Shown in pieces: positions 12,023 to 21,700 of a stretch of DNA of 23,412 nucleotides. Position 1 is the first letter of the stretch, and every line of letters begins with the position of its first letter. This DNA comes from a virus. The stretch lies in the IMG/VR virus record IMGVR_UViG_3300009413_000093, positions 1-23,412 of that record. One strand, 5' to 3'. The notes beneath the pieces were generated by a model. It had not been told where the DNA came from and ran no database searches. It saw nothing but the letters and a program-made list of their open reading frames with translations. The position numbers and the translations under genes were made by a program.

Positions 12023-14425
12023 ATGTCATTTACCAAAATCGCACCCACGGCTGGACTTGTTACGGATGGTACTAGGTATTCTGCACAGGGTACTTGGTAT
12101 GATTCTGATAAGGTGCGATTTCGTAAGGGATTCGCTGAAAAGATCGGTGGTTGGGTCAAGTATGTTTTGGCGACTTATTTAGGGACTGCCAGAAAGCTCC
12201 ATGACTGGGTTACCGATTCCGGTAACAAGTATGTTGGGGTTGGGACGAACCTGAAACTGTATGTAAATCTTGGTGATAATTACCACGACATTACCCCTAT
12301 CCGTACTACAGCTACTCTAGGAACCGATCCGATAGCGACTGTTAACGGCACTGCTGTTATAACAGTGACCGCAACTTCGCATGGTGCAGTAGCTGGAGAT
12401 TACGTCACATTGGCTGGATCTGATGCCCTTAACAACATTACTGCTGCTGAAGTAAATACTGAACATCGCATAGTTGCACTTGGAGATCCTAGTGACGCTA
12501 GTCCCGATGATAAATTTAGAGTTGTTTGTGCGGACACAGCGGGAGCTACCGATACTGCGGCTGGCGGCACAGGTATAACCGCTGCGTTCCAGATCAATAC
12601 GGGACTCAACGAATATGTACAGGGTTCTGGTTGGGGCGCGGATAAATGGGGAGGGGATGCAGCCACTGACCTTGGGTGGGGGTCTAGTGCTACTCTGGGG
12701 CAGTCTTTGCAGTTGCGCCTGTGGTCGATAGTGAATTTTGGTGACGACATGATCGCCAACCCCCGTCAGGGAAACATCTATTATTGGGACGAAAGTGTAA
12801 GTGATGCCACGGGAACTGCCGCCGTAGCACTCAGCGATGTTACACGCCGCACAGTGACTCTTTCAAATGATCCGGTAACGGTTACCAGTGGCGGCACTAT
12901 TGTCACGATCATCGACAAAGCTGGCCATGGAGCTACCGCCGGGGATACGGTCACAATATCAGGGGTAGACGCAACCATAGGTGGTATAACTGCGGCGAGA
13001 CTGAATGTAGAGATGACGGTGGCTTCCGTCACAAACAAAGCCACATTCACGGCAGATATTGGCGGTGCAAATGCCAGTGGCACGGCGACAGGTGGCGGCT
13101 CTGCCGTCGTTGCAACCTATAAGGCTGGAACCTACTACACGCCCACAGCCGCTCACCAAGTGATGATGTCGGATGTTGCCCGTCATGTCATAGCGTTTGG
13201 CTGTAATGACGTTGGTGGAACTGCGATCAACCCACTGCTCGTCAGATGGTCTAGCTCAGGAACCGCTGGGGTATGGGAACCGCTATCAACCAACAGTGCT
13301 GGTGGTCAGGAGCTATCGTCCTGTTCGGAGATTGTGGGTGCGATGATGACGCGCCAAGAGATTCTGATATGGACTGATTGCGGTATCGTCAGCATGAGGT
13401 ACATCGGTAGCCCCTTCTACTTCTCGTTTACAGAGACGGCCAAGGGTATGTCGATGGCGTCGCCTAATGCGGCGGTAAACGCAGGTGGTACGGTTTACTT
13501 CATGGATCGCGGTGCGTTTTACACCTATACCGGAACGGCACAGAGGCTTGTGTGTCCCATATTGGGCACCGTGTTCGATGACTTTGATGACAGCCAAGCC
13601 TACAAGGTGGTTGCTGGATCGAACACAGATTTTTCCGAAGTTATATGGTTCTATCCATCTGAGTCTGGTAACGGTGAAATCGACAAGTACGTCATCTTCA
13701 ACTATGCCGAAAATATCTGGTATAACGGAACGATGGCGCGTGGAGGATGGAGTCATGCGGGCACGAAAGCTTATCCGCTCGCTTCTTCGATACGGGAAAG
13801 GGATTTAGGTACTACCCCGATAGCGACATCTAGTAGTTCTGGTACAGTCACGGTCACAGATTCAGGACATGGGCTAAAGGTCGATGACGAGATTATTTTG
13901 CAGAACGTATCGACGGTTGGTGGTCTTTCGACCGTGGTGCTGAACAATCAGCATACCGTCGCATCCATCACGGATGCGAGCACCTACACGATTACCTTAG
14001 CTGATGCCGCCACATCCTCTGCCACGGGCGGTGGAGACACGGTGAAGGGTATATATCCAAACCTGCTGTACAGTCACGAAAACGGTCATGATGATGATGA
14101 GTCAGCGATGACGGCCTATATCGAAACGGGCGACATTGAGCTTGGTGAAGGTGATCAATTCTGGTCACTGCATAAAATCATACCAGACATCCAGTTCAGG
14201 GGTGGTGATTCCTCTGATGAAGTAACAATCAGCCTGAACGGACACAATTATCCCGCACAAGCACAATCTGAGATAGCGAGTGCCACGGTCACATCTGCCA
14301 CAGATCAAGCGTTTATTCGTGGCAGGGCCAGACAGGTGTCGATGAAGGTGCAGAGTACAGGTGCCGGATATGGTTGGCGTGTCGGCCATATACGACTCGA
14401 CGGCAGAACGGATGGCAGACGATGA
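12023..14425 (+). CDS. Large tail/DNA-stabilisation protein (P22 gp10-type role), 800 aa
   Basis: Starts MSFTKIAPTAGLVTDGTRYS with KVRFRKGFAEKIGGWVKY and ARKLHDWVTDSGNKYVGVGT. This opening, followed by beta blades (LYVNLGDNYHDITPIR, LWSIVNFGDDMIANPRQGNIYYWD), resembles podovirus tail proteins placed with P22 gp10 or T7 gp12 (tail nozzle). Those assemble below the adaptor ring and close the DNA channel. The segment VMMSDVARHVIAFGCND and the run to SFTETAKGMSM, GTVYFMDRGAFYTYTG and VIWFYPSESGNGEIDKY fits beta-propeller blades. Three related inserted domains sit at about 12320-12598, 12866-13120 and 13808-14047. The C-terminus (RGRARQVSMKVQSTGAGYGW then RVGHIRLDGRTDGRR) is basic. The nozzle or stabilisation role is inferred from motif and gene order. 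Confidence 0.65.
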   Translation: MSFTKIAPTAGLVTDGTRYSAQGTWYDSDKVRFRKGFAEKIGGWVKYVLATYLGTARKLHDWVTDSGNKYVGVGTNLKLYVNLGDNYHDITPIRTTATLGTDPIATVNGTAVITVTATSHGAVAGDYVTLAGSDALNNITAAEVNTEHRIVALGDPSDASPDDKFRVVCADTAGATDTAAGGTGITAAFQINTGLNEYVQGSGWGADKWGGDAATDLGWGSSATLGQSLQLRLWSIVNFGDDMIANPRQGNIYYWDESVSDATGTAAVALSDVTRRTVTLSNDPVTVTSGGTIVTIIDKAGHGATAGDTVTISGVDATIGGITAARLNVEMTVASVTNKATFTADIGGANASGTATGGGSAVVATYKAGTYYTPTAAHQVMMSDVARHVIAFGCNDVGGTAINPLLVRWSSSGTAGVWEPLSTNSAGGQELSSCSEIVGAMMTRQEILIWTDCGIVSMRYIGSPFYFSFTETAKGMSMASPNAAVNAGGTVYFMDRGAFYTYTGTAQRLVCPILGTVFDDFDDSQAYKVVAGSNTDFSEVIWFYPSESGNGEIDKYVIFNYAENIWYNGTMARGGWSHAGTKAYPLASSIRERDLGTTPIATSSSSGTVTVTDSGHGLKVDDEIILQNVSTVGGLSTVVLNNQHTVASITDASTYTITLADAATSSATGGGDTVKGIYPNLLYSHENGHDDDESAMTAYIETGDIELGEGDQFWSLHKIIPDIQFRGGDSSDEVTISLNGHNYPAQAQSEIASATVTSATDQAFIRGRARQVSMKVQSTGAGYGWRVGHIRLDGRTDGRR
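12320..12598 (+). repeat. Inserted beta domain, copy 1, in tail protein
   Basis: Opens TDPIATVNGTAVITVTATSH and continues HGAVAGDYVTLAG to HRIVAL and GGTGITAAF. It is longer than the other two copies in its second half. Shared core: VTVT-x-x-x-HG-x-x-x-GD-x-VTL-x-G. Confidence 0.65.
12866..13120 (+). repeat. Inserted beta domain, copy 2, in tail protein
   Basis: NDPVTVTSGGTIVTIIDKAG, HGATAGDTVTISG, GGITAARLNVEMTVASVTNK and a GTATGGGSAVV end. It aligns with copies 1 and 3 at the HG-x-x-x-GD turn and the GGG end. Confidence 0.65.
13808..14047 (+). repeat. Inserted beta domain, copy 3, in tail protein
   Basis: GTTPIATSSSSGTVTVTDSG, HGLKVDDEIILQN, VLNNQHTVASITDASTYTIT and SSATGGGDTV. The GD of the turn is replaced by DD. 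Confidence 0.65.
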
Positions 14426-14625
14426 GCATCAAGGTCTATCGTCCGCTCAACCGCGCACCGCATGAATACGAAGAATACGATGAGAGTATGTCCCGCAGGA
14501 CCATTGAACAAAACTTCCAAGATGTCAGTAGTGACATCCATGCCGTGAAGATACAAGCTGATAAAGACAGTTCTCTGTCACTCCGCAAATATCAGTTTTT
14601 ATTGCTTGGTGCTAGTAATGGCTGA
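14422..14625 (+). CDS. Small conserved phage protein, 67 aa
   Basis: ATG 14422 overlaps the tail-protein stop (ATGA). The longer in-frame version from 14374 would start inside that gene with no ribosome site. The product begins MSIKVYRPLNRAPHEYEEYD, then SRRTIEQNFQDVSSDIHAV, with a helical C-terminus. The pattern (R)PLNxAPxEYxxxxxSxxRRTIEQxxxD is familiar from many phages, where this small protein lies next to tail genes, function unknown. It may be a minor tail component or assembly partner of the large tail protein, to which it is translationally coupled. Confidence 0.75.
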   Translation: MSIKVYRPLNRAPHEYEEYDESMSRRTIEQNFQDVSSDIHAVKIQADKDSSLSLRKYQFLLLGASNG

Positions 14626-14947
14626 TACCTTAAAGGTACTGGGGCAATCAGCACCGTCAGCGACAACGAATACCGATCTGTACACGGTACCGGCCGCTAC
14701 TGTAACGACGGTCAGTTCTATTGCCGCCTGCAACCGCTCCGGTGGGGCACTCACCTTCAGGGTGGCTGTGCGACCATCGGGCGCAACCGTAGCGAATGAG
14801 CATTACATCTACTACGGGAAATCGGTTGCCGCCAACGACACGGTATTCATCATCGTTGGCATAACCTTAAGCCAAAATGATGTCGTCACTATCTATGCGA
14901 GTTCAGGCGATATGTCGTTCAGCATCTTCGGCGTAGAGACGAGTTAG
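14618..14947 (+). CDS. Conserved beta-rich virion protein, 109 aa
   Basis: Start set at ATG 14618 (MADTLKVLGQSAPSATTNTD), which overlaps the previous gene by eight bases. A TTG at 14606 is less likely. The sequence alternates strands and turns: LYTVPAATVTTVSSIAACNR, SGGALTFRVAVRPSGATVAN, HYIYYGKSVAANDTVFIIVG, VVTIYASSGDMSFSIFGVE. The family, recognised by VLGQxAPxATTxTxLYTVP and a CNRSxxxxTFRVxV core, is widespread in marine phage genomes near tail genes and is usually unannotated. The jelly-roll-like strand pattern and lack of charge suggest a virion surface component. It stands just before the three giant proteins. Confidence 0.75.
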   Translation: MADTLKVLGQSAPSATTNTDLYTVPAATVTTVSSIAACNRSGGALTFRVAVRPSGATVANEHYIYYGKSVAANDTVFIIVGITLSQNDVVTIYASSGDMSFSIFGVETS

Positions 14948-14949
14948 AT

Positions 14950-17900
14950 ATGATTCAAGGTTTTAGACACGGTGGGGCCTACGGTCCTGGCGCTGGCATG
15001 GGTAGGTTGCGTGGGCAATTTCAACAGCGAGCGTTACAGCAACAGCAACCTCAGCAGATGCAGCGTCTTCAGCAGATGCAGCGTCTTCAGCAGATGCAGC
15101 CTAGTGACTTCAACCCACAGCAACTTGAGCAGCAGATACCACAGACCATGGTTGGTATATCTCCGATACAAAAACTGAAGCAGTTAGAGGGGGAAAGGAT
15201 ATCGGGTTTTGTCCCATCACGGACTGATGACATTCCGCGTCAGAGGTTTGTGGAGCCACAGATCACCGGGTTTCCGGTACCGCAACCACCCACCTCAAGC
15301 GACTACGGTGTCCCACAGGCGGGACCGCAGGTAGGGGTTATTGCACCGGGGTTTGCTAAACCTATCTCATCTTCTCCATCTGCCGGGGGTGGAGATGGCG
15401 CAGGTGGACCTCCAACGAGTTGGAAAATGAGTATTGAGCCAATGGCTTATGGTGGCATGGTTCCGGGTTATCAGACTGGTGGTATGCACTCTGATACCTT
15501 ATCTACGGTTGCTCGCCAGCCTTTCCTCAATAGACCCGAATATACTTTTCCTAATGAAATGATGGCGTGGAAGGAAGGTCGTTCACCCATGCGCGATCCA
15601 GATTTCTTGAAATTATTACCGGGGGGTAATGATGATTCCCGCAGTGCAGCATATTTACAGGCGTTAGAGGCAGTACGGGAGGCGGAAGACAGAGGTAGTC
15701 CTGCTAATATTTATACTTCCTTCAGTAGTAGAGAGCCTGCTGATTTTTCAGGATGGCGGCAAGATTATGAAGATCCAGATACGAACGAATTTGTAACGAA
15801 ATTATGGTATATGATAAACAAGGCAAATGAACCGGAAGGCAGAGCTTCCGGTGGCATCATCGGCCTAGCTGGTGGTGGTTATATCCCGATGTACGCAGGT
15901 GGGAGGATTCCTGGCTATTGGGGAGGTGGATTCCTTAGAGGATTGGGCAAGGTAATATCCAAGGCAGCGCCTCTGGCAATGAATTTCATTCCAGGTGCTA
16001 GTGGATTGAGTGGATTAGCTAAAGCAGGAATAGGTGCATTAGCTCAGGGTGCAGGTGATCTAGCTTCTGATAAGGGCTTAAACGTACAAAGCATGTTGGG
16101 TGGTGCGGGCAGATCATATGCGCTCTCAAGTGCTTTGGATAGAATGAGGAATATAGAGGGACTAGAGGATGAAAGCTTGTGGGGATCTCTTGGAAAAGTT
16201 CTGACTGACAAAGACATCGGCAAAGAGGCGATGGGAGCACTTGCCGATATCCCGTTCGGTGAGGCTCAAGCATTAGCTGTAACCGAAGCTGCCGCGCAAC
16301 GAGGCGCACAACAGCAAGCGCAAGACGCGGGTGGTTTCGGAGGGGTTGGGATGGTTAATCCGATGGGCAGCACTGGACGTGTGATGCCCGGATCGGTTGG
16401 TGTTGATCCTGCTAGTGGATATGCGAGTCAGATGACCTATGGTCAGCAACCAATCGATTATACGCGGTCGGATGGCGGATTAATTCCCGGTTATCGACGT
16501 GGTGGCGCATACGAGGAGGAGGATGAGTATGGGCAACCTGGGTATACGAGAACCGTTGGCACGGCAGGATCTGAGCGTAGTGAAGGTGAACCGACTTCTA
16601 GGCGTAGGAGGAGAACTACAGGTAGAAGAAAGCCTTCGCGTAAAAGACAAAGAGAAGTAAGAGAAGCGATACAGCCAGTCGTTCCGAAAACAATGGCCGC
16701 AGGGGCCGGAGGGGTTGGTGTCGTTCCTGGGGATTATGAAGGTGAGGAATATGGAGAACCTGAATATGCAGGGACTGTTGGTACAGTAGGATCTGAGCGT
16801 GTATCACCGATTCCCGTTGAAACTGACGAGCCTGTCGCTCAACAAATAGCGCCTTATGTACCACGTACCCAAGCGCCAGCTACACCTGTTCCGCCTTCAG
16901 GCGCAGGAGGGGTTGGCGTAGTTCCCGGCGACTATGAAGGTGAGGAATACGGGGAGCCTGAATACACGGGCAGAACTGGTACGTCAGGATCTAGACGTGC
17001 GCCTCCTCCTTTGAGAGGAGAAGATGAGATTGAGAAGCCAGTAGCACCTCCTCCTGTAGTGGCACCTCCTGTAACAACTCCTGCTCCCTTTGTTCCACAG
17101 AACATACCCGGAGATATGACGGAACCCGTTGCCCAACAAATAGCTCCTTTCGTTCCTCGTACCCAAGTACCGATCACTCCTGCTCCGACCTTAGGTGCAG
17201 GTGGGGTTGGTGTGGTTCCTGGGGATTATGAAGGTGATGAGTTTGGAGAGCCTGAACCAGCTAGGACTGGTACGTCAGGATCTAGACGTGCTGCGCCTCC
17301 TCCTGTTGAAGGTGATGAGCCTGTTGCCCAACAAATAGCGCCTTTTGTTCCTCGTACACCAATACCGGAACAGCCTGCGGTATTTGATCCGACACAGGTT
17401 GATGTGGTTAATCGACAACAAGAGTTGGCCGCACAGCAACGTCAAGCGGCGTTAACGGGGCAGCCTACCGCACAGCCGTTCATTCCTTCTGTGCCCGATG
17501 AGCCGGGCAATGGTGCGACCGAAGGGCCGGATCAGTTTGAGCCAAGCCGAACAGGACAGCCTACCGCACCAACAAAAAGGGTGAACGAGCCCAGACCCGA
17601 TGAACAAGCATTAGATGATCTAGACCAAACGATGTTCGCTCCGGCTGATGAGTCTGGCGCAGAGGGTATCGCAACCGGATTTGGGGATTTTTCCGATGTT
17701 CCTCCACCTACATTTACACCGGATACTGGCAGGCCGACAAAAGTGATTGAGCCTCCTGAGGGTGTATCCGTATTCGATCCCAATAAAGTGGTGAAGAAAG
17801 ATGAGGAGGCAACGACTACGGCTTTAGAGAATATGTTAAAAATGGACCCCGACAATGAAGATGCAAGGAAAAGATTAGAAAGAAAGTATGAAAAACAGAA

Positions 17901-18747
17901 TGAAGCAGCGGCTAGAGAAGTAGAGAAAACCGGAGTACCTACAGGTCCGATGAGGGCCGCAGTACCCACGCCCACCACGACTGCGCCTCCACCTCCCCTA
18001 GCAACTAGGGCTGGATCAGGCGCGGGATCTGGTTTCTATGGTGAACAGAAATGGTTTGATCCGAATGCCGCCGCTCCTGCCGAGAGAGACATTGGTGGCT
18101 TTAGTCCACATGAACTCCCACGAACCGCTGCTGATTTTGCTGCGGCGGGTGATACAGGTGGTGCGGGCCTACTAGACAGATTGAACGCACCCGCTGCTCC
18201 GGTACAGAATTATTTGTCTCCTGCGCCTGTACCAGGGGCGGCAGAGGGTGGCCTTATCAGTCAAGTTCCTATGGAAGATCTTGAGAAGTTGGCGAGAGCC
18301 GCTCAACAAATTGAAAGTCCCGGTTCCCAGCAGATTATAGAACAAGCTATTGATGATTATGGTCTAGAGCTTGTTCAACAGATCATAAAAGCGATCCAAG
18401 AACAGGGTGCGATGACGGCTCCTGATGGCGCTGTGCCAGGATCTGGCATGGCTAGAGGTGGCTTGATCAATGGCGGTGGTGGTGATGCCATGGCTGATGA
18501 CATCTTGGTGAATGCTGAGATGGGCAGTAACGGAGAAAGGCAACCGATAGCGGTTTCAGCAGGTGAATACATCGTTCCTGGGGATGTTTTGGCACACTTA
18601 GGTAGTGGAAACACCTCAGAAGGTGGTGAAGTTATGGATCAGTTTGTGGAGGATGTCAGGGTACAAAGAACTGGTTCGCCCCAACAACCGCCTCCTATTG
18701 ATTTAAGAGACGTATTGCCGGGCACATATGGTGGAAGATATGCGTAG
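14950..18747 (+). CDS. Giant low-complexity internal-virion-type protein, 1265 aa
   Basis: Layout by eye: residues 1-50 are Gly, then Gln-rich with six-residue repeats QQMQRL. At about 160-180 and 298-327 come GG motifs (YGGMVPGYQTGG, SGGIIGLAGGG, GGRIPGYWGGG). Residues about 328-385 are a hydrophobic helical stretch with NFIPGASGLSGLAKAG. About 500-520 has another GG motif (DGGLIPGYRRGG). Residues 551-570 are an Arg/Lys cluster, and 585-804 hold three Pro-rich repeats. Residues 805-1100 are Pro- and acid-rich linkers, and 1167-1265 a C-terminal module with ARGGLINGGGG and SAGEYIVPGDVLAHLGSG. The C-terminal module (GE-x-(I/F)-VP-x-DV-x-x-xLG-x-GxT) is conserved in marine phage proteins. By place and size it resembles podovirus internal ejection proteins. 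No lytic transglycosylase motif is visible. Confidence 0.75.
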   Translation: MIQGFRHGGAYGPGAGMGRLRGQFQQRALQQQQPQQMQRLQQMQRLQQMQPSDFNPQQLEQQIPQTMVGISPIQKLKQLEGERISGFVPSRTDDIPRQRFVEPQITGFPVPQPPTSSDYGVPQAGPQVGVIAPGFAKPISSSPSAGGGDGAGGPPTSWKMSIEPMAYGGMVPGYQTGGMHSDTLSTVARQPFLNRPEYTFPNEMMAWKEGRSPMRDPDFLKLLPGGNDDSRSAAYLQALEAVREAEDRGSPANIYTSFSSREPADFSGWRQDYEDPDTNEFVTKLWYMINKANEPEGRASGGIIGLAGGGYIPMYAGGRIPGYWGGGFLRGLGKVISKAAPLAMNFIPGASGLSGLAKAGIGALAQGAGDLASDKGLNVQSMLGGAGRSYALSSALDRMRNIEGLEDESLWGSLGKVLTDKDIGKEAMGALADIPFGEAQALAVTEAAAQRGAQQQAQDAGGFGGVGMVNPMGSTGRVMPGSVGVDPASGYASQMTYGQQPIDYTRSDGGLIPGYRRGGAYEEEDEYGQPGYTRTVGTAGSERSEGEPTSRRRRRTTGRRKPSRKRQREVREAIQPVVPKTMAAGAGGVGVVPGDYEGEEYGEPEYAGTVGTVGSERVSPIPVETDEPVAQQIAPYVPRTQAPATPVPPSGAGGVGVVPGDYEGEEYGEPEYTGRTGTSGSRRAPPPLRGEDEIEKPVAPPPVVAPPVTTPAPFVPQNIPGDMTEPVAQQIAPFVPRTQVPITPAPTLGAGGVGVVPGDYEGDEFGEPEPARTGTSGSRRAAPPPVEGDEPVAQQIAPFVPRTPIPEQPAVFDPTQVDVVNRQQELAAQQRQAALTGQPTAQPFIPSVPDEPGNGATEGPDQFEPSRTGQPTAPTKRVNEPRPDEQALDDLDQTMFAPADESGAEGIATGFGDFSDVPPPTFTPDTGRPTKVIEPPEGVSVFDPNKVVKKDEEATTTALENMLKMDPDNEDARKRLERKYEKQNEAAAREVEKTGVPTGPMRAAVPTPTTTAPPPPLATRAGSGAGSGFYGEQKWFDPNAAAPAERDIGGFSPHELPRTAADFAAAGDTGGAGLLDRLNAPAAPVQNYLSPAPVPGAAEGGLISQVPMEDLEKLARAAQQIESPGSQQIIEQAIDDYGLELVQQIIKAIQEQGAMTAPDGAVPGSGMARGGLINGGGGDAMADDILVNAEMGSNGERQPIAVSAGEYIVPGDVLAHLGSGNTSEGGEVMDQFVEDVRVQRTGSPQQPPPIDLRDVLPGTYGGRYA
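15052..15099 (+). repeat. 18-bp direct repeat encoding QQMQRL units
   Basis: The unit CAGCGTCTTCAGCAGATG occurs exactly at 15061-15078 and 15079-15096, with a half copy before (15052-15060). The exact identity points to recent slippage or duplication. Confidence 0.9.
16600..16659 (+). other. Arg/Lys-rich cluster in giant protein 1
   Basis: Residues 551-570 carry runs RRRRR, GRRK and SRKRQR: at least twelve basic residues in about twenty. It is the most basic segment of the giant proteins and could bind packaged DNA. No defined DNA-binding domain is present. Confidence 0.7.
16702..17361 (+). repeat. Three Pro/acidic repeats (about 66-98 aa) in giant protein 1
   Basis: Copies start at 16702, 16900 and 17194. 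Each has GAGGVGVVPGDYEG, an acidic (E/D)-(E/F)-x-GEPE segment, GT-x-GS-(E/R)-R, a variable Pro-rich linker, and EPVAQQIAP-(Y/F)-VPRT. Linker length varies most in copy 2. A degenerate fourth element lies upstream near 16510-16590. Confidence 0.85.
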
Positions 18748-21700
18748 ACGTTATCCAAAATATCAGGCAGGTGGGATGCCTTCTGGGATGCCCACGGACA
18801 TTCAACGCCTTATCAGAAGAATGTTGGAAGCGAGAACGGATAAGGCGGAGGATGTGATTCCTGACATGGCTTCCGGTGGCGTAGTTGGGCTACTACGGGG
18901 TGGTTTTGTGGAGGATAGGCCTCAAGGGCCAGTGTTTGGAACAGGCCCCGATTATGGGCCACCGGAAGAAAATAGACCCCCTTGGCTTGAGGGACTTAGG
19001 GATCTGTTGTCGAGACCTGGCGGAGCGATACGAGATGCTGGTAGAGGTCTTGGAAAGGTAGCGGAGAAGCATGGTGATGTTGCAAATAGACTGAGAGGTA
19101 TTATAGGATTCCAAGCTGGTGGCAGCCCTTATCGGCAGAGAATGCAGCAATCCTATGTGTCACCCGAAGTGGCACAGCCTTATGCTGATCTAACTGGTAA
19201 AATCCAGCAAGCAGGCGCACGACCTTATACCCCATACGGTGGACAGCGCCTAGCCGCTACAACCGCTGATCAGGCACTCGCACGGGGTGCTTATGGAGCC
19301 TACGGGCGTGGTGCTGGTCCTGTTGGCACACAACAAGCGGCAGCTACCATGGGCCAAGCTGGCCAGATGATTGGTGGTGCCTATCAGGGTGTCGCCGGGC
19401 TACAGCCACAATATGCTCAGATGGCTACACAGCTTGGCGGAGCAGCACAAGGTGCATTGGGACAAGCACAGGCTGGCGCACAGGGTATGCAGGATCTTTC
19501 TGCTCGCGCTCAGTTACAGGGTCAGCTTGCAGGTGCTGGTATGAGGCAGACCGGAACAGCGGCTCAAGCCGAACAACAGGCTCTGGGTGCCGGACAAGCG
19601 GCTGCTGGTCAGGCGGGTCAAGCGCAAATGGCTGGTCTTGGTCAACAGATGGGCACAGCAGGACAAGCGGCGCTAGGGGCACAACAGCAATTTGGTACTG
19701 GCATGACGGGCTTGGGAGCAGGTGCTGCAACAGCGGCTCAGACGCGTGAAACTGCGGCGGCAGGACTAGGACAGCAGGCACAACAGGCTGGTGCTGCTGG
19801 ACAGGCTCAGATGGCTGGATTGGGTACTCAAGCTCAACAGCTTGGGCAAACCGCTATGGGCCAAATGGGTGCTACCGGGCAACAAGCTCTTGGAATAGGC
19901 CAACAAGCCATGACGCAAATGGGTGGCTTGGGTGGTCAGGCGGGACAGTTAGGTGCAGATATCAGGGGTCAGTTAGGTGGAACCGGATTACAGGCACAAC
20001 AAGCTGGTCAGATAGGTGCCGCCGATATAAGACAGGCTGGCCTTGAAGGACAGCAGCTTGGACAACAGGCTCTTGGTCAGATGGGTCAAGTTGGTCAGCG
20101 ATCCCAGCAACAGGCACAACAAGCTGCCCAGCGTATGCGTGATATAGGTGGACAGGCACCTGATTTGCAAAGGACTGCCAACCTCCAAGATTATATGTCG
20201 CAGTATACTGCTGGCGTCACTGATCCCCAGCTACAGCAGTTGATGGAATTCCAGAGGATGCAAGGACAAGAATTGGGGTCAGCGGCGGCACAGCAGGGTG
20301 CATTCGGTGGTGCCCGTGCTGATGTCGAACAAAGAAAGTTGAGGGAGCAGACAGGACAACAGGCCGCTGAGATCATCGGTAAAGGACAACAGCAAGCATT
20401 TGAGTCTGCACAACAAGCATTCCAAGCCGACAGAGCGGCAAAACAACAAGCCCAGCAAACGGGACTCAGTGCAGAGCAACAAGCGGCGGCAGCGCAATCA
20501 GGGGCACAAGGGCAAGCGTTAGCGGCACAGCAGGCAGGATTTGGAGCCGCTCAACAAGGTCAGGCTGGTCGCCAAGCGGCGGCTCAAGCGGCTACCCAAG
20601 CGCAACAACAGGGTATTGCCGCCTTACAGCAAGCTCAACAGGCTGGTGGTAGTGCTGCACAGCAGGCCATGGGCCAGCAAGCGCAATTAGCACAGCAAGC
20701 TGCTGCTGCTGGCCAACAGGGTGTCGCTGCCCAATTAGCTGCTCAACGGGCTGGTGTTGGTGCGGCTCAAGCAGGTGGCGCACAGCAGATGCAAGCTGCA
20801 CAACAGGGTATGGCCGCTGGTCAGCAGGGCAGAGACGCACAGATGCGGGCGATGCAGATGGGTATTGGTGCTGGTCAGTATGGCAGTGACGCCCAGATGA
20901 GGGCACAACAGCAAGCTGCGGCTATGGGACAGGCTGGTGCAGGAGCATTACAGCAGGGACTTGCAGGACAAGGCGCGCTTACTGCACAGGGTCTTGGTAT
21001 GGGTCAGCAAGGACTTGCAGCCCAGCAACGTGCTGCCGCTCAGGGCACACAGTTTGGATTACAAGGACAACAGCAAGGATTCCAAGCTGCTCAGGCTGGT
21101 ACACAGCTTGGGTTGGCTGGCCTACAACAAGCTGGTCAGTTGGGTCAGCAGGGTTATGGCACGATGGGTCAACTGATGGGACAACAGCAGGGTGCTATAG
21201 GCGCACAGGGTCAGGGATTTGGTCAGATGGGACAACTTGGTGGCCAGATGGGTCAACTTGGTGGACAGCAGAGACAGCTAGGTCAGCAACAACAACAGCA
21301 GCAGTTGCAGAGACTTCAGGCGATGGAACAGGCTGGTGCTCGTACTCAGCAAGAACAGCAACGGGACTACGATATCGCCTATCAGGATTTCCAGAGACAG
21401 CAGCAACATCCTCAGCAACAGATCGACTGGCAGTTGGGTGCGATGAGTCAGTTGCCGTATCAGAACACACAGGTAATCGGTGACTATGGTCAGACACCGG
21501 GCCTTGCATCAGACGTAGCTGGGGCAGTAGGTGCCACGGCAGACTATAATGCCAGACAGACCGTGCCTGACGCAGGTACTGATGTCACAGGTACTGATGT
21601 CACAGGTACTGATGTCACAGGTACTGATGTGGCTGGTACAGAACCCGATCCAACTGATATTACCGATTTCCAACAAGATCCATCGGCAGTGCAAACTGAG

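Noticed and set aside
18728-18747. Programmed frameshift joining giant proteins 1 and 2 at their 20-base overlap
   Set aside because: No slippery heptamer is present in the overlap, and the first protein ends with the same GGRYA-like tail style as the second, suggesting separate proteins.
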